From Desulfobacteraceae bacterium (GTDB lineage Bacteria; Desulfobacterota; Desulfobacteria; Desulfobacterales; Desulfobacteraceae): a stretch of 29,882 bases of DNA. The position numbers and the translations under genes are program-made. The notes under the pieces are model-generated. The model did no database searches. It saw only the letters and a program-made list of their open reading frames with translations, and was not told where the DNA came from. Of the stretch, positions 23,677-29,882 are shown in pieces (within the stretch, counting starts at the first letter, position 1; the number at the start of each line of letters is the position of its first letter). The stretch is from NCBI GenBank assembly GCA_003354055.1, contig PIVQ01000021.1, positions 1-29,882 of the forward strand. The letters are read 5' to 3'.

Positions 23677-24044
23677 GGTAATACTCCTTTTCAATCTTGT
23701 GAAACATGGTTTATTTGTAAACCTGACAGGAACTTACATATTGTCAGGGCTGGGTAAGCATACTTTGAGCGGGCTTTGTGCCGTTGTTCAGGATAGGCAT
23801 CAATGCCTTTATTTTTATGTTTTCCAGCTTTGGGCAGTCTAAGATTTATCCGGAGATTTTTTGATTTTTTCTTTGAATCCGGAAAAATTGATAATAGAAA
23901 ATCGAGAATTAAATACATATTAGGAAAGCAGAACAGGTTGTGTCAAGAAACTTAAATTTTTTTATTTTCGAAACAATTTGGATTCTGCGCTGGAGTTTAA
24001 CATGAGCATCTCCTGAAAGTTATAGCAAATCGCAAAAAGAGGAA
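23677..24044. other. Non-coding gap upstream of the M14 gene
   Basis: These 368 bases contain no convincing coding region. AT content is high near 23860-23970, where TCCGGA occurs twice (flanking a T-rich run) and an A/T-rich stretch could be promoter DNA for the M14 gene. A weak potential frame at 23691-23918 lacks a ribosome site and family character. Confidence 0.4.
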
Positions 24045-24069
24045 TTCCGGGCGGAGATCCCGCCCGGAA
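24045..24069 (-). terminator. Intrinsic terminator after the MBL hydrolase gene
   Basis: TTCCGGGCGG and CCGCCCGGAA form a perfect 10-base stem with the loop AGATC. Read on the minus strand it is followed by TTCCTCTTTTTG, a T-rich tail. It begins 22 bases past the stop of the gene at 24091-25023. Confidence 0.7.
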
Positions 24070-24090
24070 GATGGCTCAAGCAGGAGAATG

Positions 24091-25023
24091 TTAATGGCCT
24101 GCTTTATAAAGCATGGGGACGGACATGTGGAGAATGCCTTGCAGTACGTACTCGGGATATGCGTTTATAAGGCTTTCAATCATGTCCTCCGGGGTTTTTG
24201 ATTCCTGGCGGATTGTTTTTACATCTTCCAGATAGGCGATCATATCTTTATAGGTCGAAGATGCACTGGCCGGGGTGCCGTGGCCCACAAGAACGGAAGA
24301 GTAGGTCTGATTCGTATCCAGTTTTTTTAAGGTGTCGATCCAGCCGTCAAAGGCATTCTGCCCGAGAAATGCGTGGGTGTTGTTAAAAACAAAGTCCTGA
24401 ACGATGATGGTCGAAAGTTCGGGCAGTTTTACAATTAACTGGGAGGACGCCTCCCCTGGCACTACAATCTTTTCAAAGACAAAACGGACACCGCCGATGG
24501 TTTCTTCACCTGTGGTTAGGACGTTGGACGGAATTATCTTTTCATCGGGAAAGATATTATCAGGATCCTGTTTGTTTTTTATTCCGATAAAAAAGTCTCC
24601 TGTTTTTGTGATACCGTCGATGGTCTCCGCCAGTGCATACACCGGATAGTCTGAAAAGCTTTCAAGGCCGAACCAGTGATCCGGATGGTCGTGGGTAATA
24701 ATGACCCTGTCAACGGGTTTACCCAACTGCTTTATGTAGCCGGCCACCTCTTTGGCCATGGGCCGTATGAACTGGGCATCAATGACCACAAGTGAGGTCG
24801 GGGTTTCAATGATCTGGGTGGTGACCCGAACGGCATTTTCAGGAGCGGTATAACTGTGGATGGTGATGGCGTTATATCGGGCAATATTAATGTCTCCCTT
24901 GATGGATGTATCCGTTAATGGGGAGAACTTGAGTGGTCCGGCATATCCTGTTGATGAGGCCATCAGGGCCAGGGAAAAAATAAGGGTAATCATCGCAATC
25001 GTTTTTAATGCTTTGGATTTCAT
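24091..25023 (-). CDS. Secreted MBL-fold metallohydrolase
   Basis: This 310-residue protein has a signal peptide of about 28 residues (AMITLIFSLALMASSTGYAG). The metallo-beta-lactamase fold motif THDHPDHW gives His111, His113, Asp115 and His116. Later motif positions are QDFVFN, supplying the bridging Asp, and LVGHGTP, supplying the last His. The middle His of the usual PGHT motif appears to be Glu (VVPGEASSQL), so the second metal site may be altered or empty. Substrate is unknown; the MBL fold includes hydrolases of esters, thioesters, lactones and sulphates. The gene stands alone with a terminator downstream and 239 bases of non-coding DNA upstream. Confidence 0.82.
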   Translation of the reverse strand: MKSKALKTIAMITLIFSLALMASSTGYAGPLKFSPLTDTSIKGDINIARYNAITIHSYTAPENAVRVTTQIIETPTSLVVIDAQFIRPMAKEVAGYIKQLGKPVDRVIITHDHPDHWFGLESFSDYPVYALAETIDGITKTGDFFIGIKNKQDPDNIFPDEKIIPSNVLTTGEETIGGVRFVFEKIVVPGEASSQLIVKLPELSTIIVQDFVFNNTHAFLGQNAFDGWIDTLKKLDTNQTYSSVLVGHGTPASASSTYKDMIAYLEDVKTIRQESKTPEDMIESLINAYPEYVLQGILHMSVPMLYKAGH

Positions 25024-25209
25024 TTTAGATCCTTTCCTTTACTAATTGATGTTCAAAATATAGTTGTTTTAGACAGTGTCTTTTGTCAGCTTGTGATCGA
25101 TGTCTGTCTTAACTTTCTGATAATAGTAAAGAAAAGTGATTTGAAATCCAATGTCAGAATGGATTGAAAATTATCATTTTGAAGTTGATGTGGTTTTTTT
25201 GAAGGAGGC

Positions 25210-25230
25210 GGGGCAGGAGTCTCCTGCCCC
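25210..25230. terminator. Perfect inverted repeat downstream of the methyltransferase gene
   Basis: GGGGCAGGAG and CTCCTGCCCC are exact complements around a single T. This would fold as a 9-base stem with a 3-base loop. On the plus side it is followed by TTTGTTT. It lies 33 bases past the stop of the minus-strand methyltransferase, where a terminator is expected, although the T run on that strand is poor. Confidence 0.5.
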
Positions 25231-25262
25231 TTTGTTTATAGTGGCTGAAATGATTTTATGAA

Positions 25263-25895
25263 TCAGGGTTGCCGCTTTCTCATCAGACAATGCCAGCTCC
25301 GCGCCGGTGATTCCCGTTTTGAATCAAAGAATGCCGTTGTCAGGGAAAGAATCTCAAACCAGGGCTCCACGGCTTGAGCAATATCAAGAGCCGACCGCAT
25401 AGGCGGACCTACGTCTCTGGGCGGGGCATCGGCATTACCCAGGAAACTTAGCCAGAGCCCCTTGTCAGCCATATGTCTGTGGGCATTCTTTGCAAAGGCC
25501 GACAGCAGCTTCGGATCATCAAAGGAGTGGAAGCAACCCCGGTCAAAGAGAAACATGAAATTTGCTTCACCGGTGCTTTGGGTTAAAAAATCCAGTTCAA
25601 TAAACCGGATATCTGTTTTGGCGGCCATGGCATTCTCATTAGCCTGTTCAATGGCCAGAGGGGAGAAATCCGCCCCTGTTACCTCAAAGCCCTGCTCCGC
25701 CAGCCAGATGGCATTGAAACCTGTGCCGCAGCCCAGGTCCAGGACCTTGCATGGATGTATGTGATAGTCTTCTACCCATTTTATTAAGTCTTTATCCGGC
25801 CGGTTCAACTCCCATGGGGTTTCACCGGTTTCATATAAGTGGTTGAAGCGGTCTAATTTGGATTCGGGCTTGGATTCTGAATTTGATTTCGACAT
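25263..25895 (-). CDS. Class I SAM-dependent methyltransferase (TPMT/TehB-like)
   Basis: This 210-residue cytosolic methyltransferase has motif I VLDLGCGTGFNAIWLA and the acidic strand-2 end VTGADFSP. A later motif, FLFDRGCFHSF, resembles the thiopurine methyltransferase/TehB branch. The N terminus YETGETPWELNRPDKDLIKW is also typical of that branch, which methylates thiols, tellurite/selenite or small electrophiles. The substrate cannot be fixed here. The gene is about 130 bases downstream of mtnA on the same strand, but a terminator-like hairpin lies between them, so it is probably transcribed separately. Confidence 0.85.
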   Translation of the reverse strand: MSKSNSESKPESKLDRFNHLYETGETPWELNRPDKDLIKWVEDYHIHPCKVLDLGCGTGFNAIWLAEQGFEVTGADFSPLAIEQANENAMAAKTDIRFIELDFLTQSTGEANFMFLFDRGCFHSFDDPKLLSAFAKNAHRHMADKGLWLSFLGNADAPPRDVGPPMRSALDIAQAVEPWFEILSLTTAFFDSKRESPARSWHCLMRKRQP

Positions 25896-25982
25896 GAGGG
25901 CCTCCTGAAAGTTGGATGAATAAGAACCTGCTGATGGAGACTATAAGACTGAATAGTTAGAAAATCAAATATCGGAAGAAAG

Positions 25983-26017
25983 AGAGGAAGGGCTATGATA
26001 GCCATAGACCTTCCTCT
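25983..26017 (-). terminator. Terminator after the MtnA gene
   Basis: AGAGGAAGG and CCTTCCTCT pair as outer stem. CTATG and CATAG pair inside, with one G/A mismatch and a five-base loop. On the minus strand the stem is followed by T/C-rich sequence. It starts seven bases past the mtnA stop. Confidence 0.6.
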
Positions 26018-26023
26018 TCATAC

Positions 26024-27136
26024 TTAGTTATTCTTTTTCTTGTCCGGGAACAATCCCATGATGGCAGCTTCTGATGCCTCACAGATACCCCGTTCCGTAA
26101 TACACCCTGTGACTAGGCGGGAGGGGGTGACGTCAAAGGCGTGGTTGGCGGCAGGGCTGTTTTCCGGCGGTACCAGAACGTTTAGGATCTTTCCGTCGCA
26201 CAGTCCCTGGACATAGCGGATCTCATCCGGATCCCTCTCTTCAATGGGGATGTCTTTCACCCCGTCGGTGATATCCCAGTCAAATGTGGATGAGGGCAGG
26301 GCCACATAAAAGGGGATGTCGTTGTCCCTGGCTGCCAGGGCCTTGAGGTAGGTTCCTATTTTATTGGCCACGTCGCCTGCCCGGGTGGTCCGGTCTGTGC
26401 CCACAATGACAAGGTCCACCATGCCGTGCTGCATGAGGTGGCCGCCTGCATTGTCTGTGATTACAGTGTGGTTGATCCCGTGTTTGCCAAGCTCCCAGGC
26501 GGTGAGTCTGGATCCCTGGTTCAGGGGGCGGGTTTCATCTACCCACACATGGATGTTGAGTCCGGCATCAAAGGCCGTGTACATGGGGGCGGTGGCTGTT
26601 CCGTACTCAATGCAGGCCAGCCAGCCGGCATTGCAATGGGTGAGTATGTTGACAGGCTCCCCGTTTTTCTTTTCAGCAATCTCTTTGATGATGGAAAGAC
26701 CGTACTCTCCGATTTTCCGGCAGTTGACCGCCTCTTCCTCCACCACTTCCAGGGCCTCTGTCAGGGCTGCCTTTACCCTGTTCTCATAGTCGGCTTCCTT
26801 GATGGCAACTTCCATGACCCGGTCAACCCCCCAGAAGAGATTCATGGCCGTGGGTCTGGCTGCCTTAAGGCGTTCGCATTCCGTTCGCAAATAGGCATCG
26901 TCAGCACCCTTATTGTTTTCCTGGACCAGACTGACATAGACGCCTAAGGCACCTGTAGCACCGATCAAAGGGGCGCCCCTGACATACATCTCTTTGATGG
27001 CATGGATGGTTGCGTCCACAGTGGTCAGATCTTCAATAATCAGTTCATGGGGAAGAAACCGCTGGTCAATGACCTGGACGGTCTGTGTATCCGTATTAAA
27101 CCAGATGGGTCTCATCTCTTTTCCATCCACGTTCAT
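26024..27136 (-). CDS. mtnA: S-methyl-5-thioribose-1-phosphate isomerase (MtnA family)
   Basis: This 370-residue cytosolic sugar-phosphate isomerase converts methylthioribose 1-phosphate to methylthioribulose 1-phosphate in methionine salvage. It shares the fold of the eIF2B alpha/beta/delta family. The catalytic Cys168 lies in THCNAGWLAC and Asp248 in IVGTDRTTRAGD, 80 residues apart as Cys160 and Asp240 are in Bacillus MtnA. VRGAPLIGATGALG near residue 52 is the phosphate-binding N-terminal motif. The GWLACIEYGTATAPMY form differs from the common GALATGGYGTA, marking a divergent branch. That branch could act on 5-deoxyribose 1-phosphate. No other methionine-salvage gene is in the window. The N terminus is well supported, with GGAG eight bases upstream. 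Confidence 0.88.
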   Translation of the reverse strand: MNVDGKEMRPIWFNTDTQTVQVIDQRFLPHELIIEDLTTVDATIHAIKEMYVRGAPLIGATGALGVYVSLVQENNKGADDAYLRTECERLKAARPTAMNLFWGVDRVMEVAIKEADYENRVKAALTEALEVVEEEAVNCRKIGEYGLSIIKEIAEKKNGEPVNILTHCNAGWLACIEYGTATAPMYTAFDAGLNIHVWVDETRPLNQGSRLTAWELGKHGINHTVITDNAGGHLMQHGMVDLVIVGTDRTTRAGDVANKIGTYLKALAARDNDIPFYVALPSSTFDWDITDGVKDIPIEERDPDEIRYVQGLCDGKILNVLVPPENSPAANHAFDVTPSRLVTGCITERGICEASEAAIMGLFPDKKKNN

Positions 27137-27176
27137 AAGTTAAGTCTCCGAAAATTGGGGGTTAAAATAGGTAAAG

Positions 27177-27833
27177 TTAAAATGTTTTTATAAAATTATC
27201 AGCTTCTTTTATGGACCGGTTCATATCTGCAATCAGGTCCGTGACCTCTTTTTCAATGGATACCACCTCATTGCCCAGGGCACCTACTGCTCTGGCATTG
27301 AGGTTATGTTTGAGATAGAGTACATAGTCGTTGAGCTTGCCAAGCACCGGGTACATACCCTTGGTGGACTGATTCATGGCGGCAGACAGTTTCTGGTATT
27401 TTGCTTTGGCATCGGCCAGGGATGATTTGCTGGAAGATTGTAATCTTTTATCATTGATCTGTTTGATTTCAGTTTCCCATTCGGTAAAAAGATCCGAAGC
27501 CACGGTTTCTACACTGGCAATCCGTTTTTCAATCTGGGCGGCCCTGGAATCACAATCCTCGTAACTGGATTTCAGCTTGCTGTAAACCGCTTCCAGATCC
27601 CCGCCGTCAAAATTTGTGATTTCCTTGATCCTTGTCAGGGCATCCTTGAACTCTTCCTGGGCCTTGGTCTGGCTTTCCTGGACATCTTCCACATTGTCCT
27701 TGAGCAGATGGCGTTTTTCCTTACCCAGTTTTTCCATGGCAGAATAATAGGCAGTGGCGCAGCCGCCGGCAATCATGATAAGGCTCAAAGCAAAGAGCAA
27801 ATACAATATGGGAGTTATGCGTCCGGGTCTCAT
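27177..27833 (-). CDS. DUF2959-family lipoprotein
   Basis: This 218-residue protein has a lipoprotein signal (LLFALSLIMIAGGC, lipobox Cys25) and an almost entirely helical coiled-coil mature part. The start of the mature part, ATAYYSAMEKLGKEKRHLL followed by DNVEDVQESQTKAQEEF, matches DUF2959, a proteobacterial family of unknown function. The rest alternates helices, ending RSIKEADNFIKTF. The short gap of 40 bases to mtnA suggests co-transcription from the start at 27833. A Fur-like palindrome lies 35 bases upstream of that start. Localisation should be the periplasmic face of a membrane. Confidence 0.8.
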   Translation of the reverse strand: MRPGRITPILYLLFALSLIMIAGGCATAYYSAMEKLGKEKRHLLKDNVEDVQESQTKAQEEFKDALTRIKEITNFDGGDLEAVYSKLKSSYEDCDSRAAQIEKRIASVETVASDLFTEWETEIKQINDKRLQSSSKSSLADAKAKYQKLSAAMNQSTKGMYPVLGKLNDYVLYLKHNLNARAVGALGNEVVSIEKEVTDLIADMNRSIKEADNFIKTF

Positions 27834-27867
27834 TTAAATAATTCTCCTAATCTCTCAGGTTAATACC

Positions 27868-27886
27868 GAAAATAATTATCATTCTT
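27868..27886 (-). promoter_or_regulatory. Candidate Fur-box-like site
   Basis: On the minus strand AAGAATGATAATTATTTTC matches 15 of 19 bases of the classical GATAAT-type Fur consensus, with AATGATAAT intact. It sits 35 bases upstream of the DUF2959 gene and about 194 bases upstream of the divergent DUF169 gene. AT-rich DNA can give such matches by chance. Confidence 0.3.
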
Positions 27887-28079
27887 ATATCAGATCGTTT
27901 GGATTAAATTAATTCTTTTCTTTGAATAGCGTCCAATCCATTGGGGAGCGCGGGGTACGGGAGAACCTTACTCTTCGTCTGTTTTTTTCTAAAGGATAAG
28001 GGTTGACTTTGATTGAAAAATCCATTTATCTGGACATTATCGTTCAATTTTCTTCCTATCCGAAGTCTTGGAGTGTGTT

Positions 28080-28913
28080 ATGAAATCAGAATATTTGGCA
28101 GACCTGCCCGATTTTTTAGAGCGCTTAGGGGTGGATGAAGTACCCATGGGGATGTATTTTACCGATAAAAAACCTGATGAAGGGTATTCTCCTGATCCAT
28201 CGGATCTTCCTACCCGGGAAAAAGAGAAAAATAATGAGGTAGACTGGCAGGGGGTGTTTTCAAAGTTTTCATGCGTCATGGGCAAGCTCTGGCTGGCCCG
28301 TAAAAAACAGACCGCTGCCTGGTTTTCGGCCGAGAATTTCGGATGCCCGGGTGGTGCATTCTGGCTGGGATTCAACAAACCACAGACTGAAACCATTATC
28401 CATTATGTGTCCACCGGGATTCCCGATCGTATGGAAGGGGAGTTCTATTGTGATTCCCCGGATGTATTAAGGGAAATTTTCAGCCGGGTGGATCCCATGC
28501 CGGCCCCCCGGCCCTATTGTGTGTTCAAGCCCCTGACTCAGTTTAATGAAGATGAGATACCCGCTTTGGTTTCCTTCTTCCTCCGGCCGGAATCCCTCTG
28601 CGGTCTTCATCAGTTGGCAGCCTTTGTCAGCCATGACCCTGAAGTCGTGGCCTCACCCTGGTCCGCGGCCTGCGGGAGTCTCGGGGCCTGGCCCCTGCAT
28701 TATCTGCAGAAGGGCGAGCAACGTGCCGTTGTTGGTGGTTGGGATCCGTCAGCCCGGAAGTTTTTTAAGACGGATGAGCTCTCTTTCACCGTCCCCTATG
28801 ATATGTTTTTAACCATGCTGGACCAATACCCGGATTCGTTCTTAAAGACAAAGACCTGGGCAAATGTTCAAAAAAAGATCAATAAGAGTAAGAAAGCCTG
28901 GAATGAAATATAA
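28080..28913 (+). CDS. DUF169-family protein
   Basis: This 277-residue soluble protein fits DUF169, common in anaerobes and methanogens and of unknown function. Key segments are VDEVPMGMYFTD near the N terminus, the Cys-containing CVMGKLWLARKK and FGCPGGAFWLGF in the middle, and SPWSAACGSLGAWPLHY near the C terminus. The start is placed at ATG 28080, with GGAG six bases upstream; the frame is open to a TTG at 28068. It precedes the VWA-OmpA gene by 25 bases on the same strand, so they may share a transcript, although no functional link is known. Confidence 0.75.
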   Translation: MKSEYLADLPDFLERLGVDEVPMGMYFTDKKPDEGYSPDPSDLPTREKEKNNEVDWQGVFSKFSCVMGKLWLARKKQTAAWFSAENFGCPGGAFWLGFNKPQTETIIHYVSTGIPDRMEGEFYCDSPDVLREIFSRVDPMPAPRPYCVFKPLTQFNEDEIPALVSFFLRPESLCGLHQLAAFVSHDPEVVASPWSAACGSLGAWPLHYLQKGEQRAVVGGWDPSARKFFKTDELSFTVPYDMFLTMLDQYPDSFLKTKTWANVQKKINKSKKAWNEI

Positions 28914-28938
28914 AAATGAATTCAACCAAGGAGAAAAC

Positions 28939-29882
28939 ATGAAATCCAATTTACGATTGATCGTACTGAGTATGGCCCTGGTCTGCCTGATGGTCTCAGG
29001 AGCACATGCCTTTGAAATCATCACCAAAAAAGATATTATCCAGGGGGTTGTAATCCGGGAGGATTTAATCAAGACGGCGGATAATGCCATTATCCTGTTT
29101 GACTCTTCCTCTTCCATGAACAAACCCTATAAAGATACCGGCATGACCCGGTATGAAATTGCCAAACAGATGTTAGCAGATAGAAATGAGTATATCCCGG
29201 ACCTGGGATATAATTTCGGCCTCTATCTCTATACTCCGTGGAAAGAGATTTATCCGGTTCAGCCCTATGACCGGGAAAAGTTTGCCAAATCTCTGGAAAC
29301 CCTGCCTGAAAAAGCCAAAACCGCGACGTTCCTGACAGACGGGCTCAAGCGGTTGGACCGGATTTTAGAGCCCCTTGAAGGTAGGACCGCAGTCTTTCTC
29401 TTTACAGACGGCAGTTACAGAACCAAAGGCGGCGGAATGAGGACTCCTTCAGATATTGCCGAATCTCTGTCCAAAAAGTATAACGTCTGCTTCTATATCA
29501 TCAGCACTGCAGATGACAGTGACAGCGTGGCTATGTTTTCCCGGGTCCGGGAGTTTAACTTCTGTTCCAGGATCATTGCATTTGAGGACTTTATCCATCA
29601 TCCTCAGTTCAACTCTGAAGCTCTGTTCACGGTAAGGGCCACAAAGAGTCTTATTACACTGACAGACAAACGGGTCGTGGGCATCAAAACCCGAAGCTTT
29701 TTATTTAATTTTGATAAAACTGACCTCTCCGAGGATGTTAAAGGCCGGTTGGCTTTCCTGGCAGCCTTTTTAAAGGAAAAGCCCGCTGCCTATGCAGCCA
29801 TGGCCGGTCATGCCGATGGTATGGGGCCTGAGTTATATAACCTGAAGCTGTCGTACCAGCGGGTGGACAGTGTGGCCCGGTA
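28939..29882 (+). CDS. Secreted VWA-domain protein with OmpA-like C terminus (truncated by window end)
   Basis: The ATG at 28939 has AAGGAG about five bases upstream. The first 314 residues are in the window and the gene runs off its edge. A signal peptide covers about 24 residues (LIVLSMALVCLMVSGAHA). A von Willebrand A domain follows, with the metal-ion site DSSSSM (Asp55) and later LFTDGSYRT. The end shows an OmpA/MotB-type peptidoglycan-binding domain (SFLFNFDKTDLSEDV, AGHADGMGPELYNLKLSYQR). Such VWA-OmpA proteins sit in the periplasm or outer membrane, linking the envelope to peptidoglycan. The missing C-terminal part prevents a fuller call. Confidence 0.85.
   Translation, partial: MKSNLRLIVLSMALVCLMVSGAHAFEIITKKDIIQGVVIREDLIKTADNAIILFDSSSSMNKPYKDTGMTRYEIAKQMLADRNEYIPDLGYNFGLYLYTPWKEIYPVQPYDREKFAKSLETLPEKAKTATFLTDGLKRLDRILEPLEGRTAVFLFTDGSYRTKGGGMRTPSDIAESLSKKYNVCFYIISTADDSDSVAMFSRVREFNFCSRIIAFEDFIHHPQFNSEALFTVRATKSLITLTDKRVVGIKTRSFLFNFDKTDLSEDVKGRLAFLAAFLKEKPAAYAAMAGHADGMGPELYNLKLSYQRVDSVAR

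Overview
The window looks like chromosomal DNA of an anaerobic deltaproteobacterium of the Desulfobacteraceae type (Desulfobacterota). This rests on family content rather than a marker gene: an AhbB-like siroheme decarboxylase, a DUF169 protein, DUF3795 and DUF1178 proteins, a variant proline-racemase-fold enzyme, and two sensors ending in a four-cysteine module that I know mainly from this group. No rRNA, tRNA, CRISPR array or transposase gene was found.

Layout. 1-1478: GNAT tail, a D-2-hydroxyacid dehydrogenase and a frameshifted zinc-ribbon mini-gene. 1515-2768: a periplasmic-binding sensor with the Cys module. 2893-4522 (minus): a thiol-rich metal or metalloid cassette of ArsR repressor, CACS-type permease and an intact 59-residue Cys protein, with two identical operator-like palindromes. 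4716-6119: a PurF-like protein lacking the glutaminase cysteine. 6328-6744: lipoprotein. 6814-10337 (minus): a hybrid histidine kinase translationally coupled to an MscS channel. 10556-11691: a MoaD-like protein and an enoyl-CoA hydratase. 11716-14684 (minus): a znuA-znuC-znuB-zur zinc operon with two near-identical Zur-box-like palindromes and a CRP/HcpR-like site upstream; znuC has no normal start codon. 14973-16788: racemase-family enzyme, DUF3795 and DUF1178. 16869-18681 (minus): AhbB-like decarboxylase overlapping a B12-binding radical SAM gene. 18832-18952: a 121-base imperfect hairpin element. 19066-19920 (minus): an AT-rich gene interrupted by an in-frame TAG. 19950-21104 (minus): the second Cys-module sensor. 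21331-25023 (minus): secreted M14 carboxypeptidase and secreted MBL hydrolase. 25263-27833 (minus): methyltransferase, MtnA-type isomerase and DUF2959 lipoprotein. 28080-29882: DUF169 protein and a truncated VWA-OmpA protein.

How the genes work together. The clearest functional units are the zinc-uptake operon, which carries its own repressor as the last gene, and the ArsR/permease/Cys-peptide cassette, in which every protein has paired or clustered cysteines. The best candidates for under-described biology are that cassette's 59-residue peptide, the Cys module shared by two unrelated sensors that have no kinase or GGDEF domain, the PurF-like protein without its nucleophile, and the AhbB-radical SAM pair. 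Several genes show single-base lesions or recoding candidates: znuC start ATA, a TAG in the gene at 19066-19920, and a +1 shift at 1307-1478. These should be checked against reads before any biological reading.
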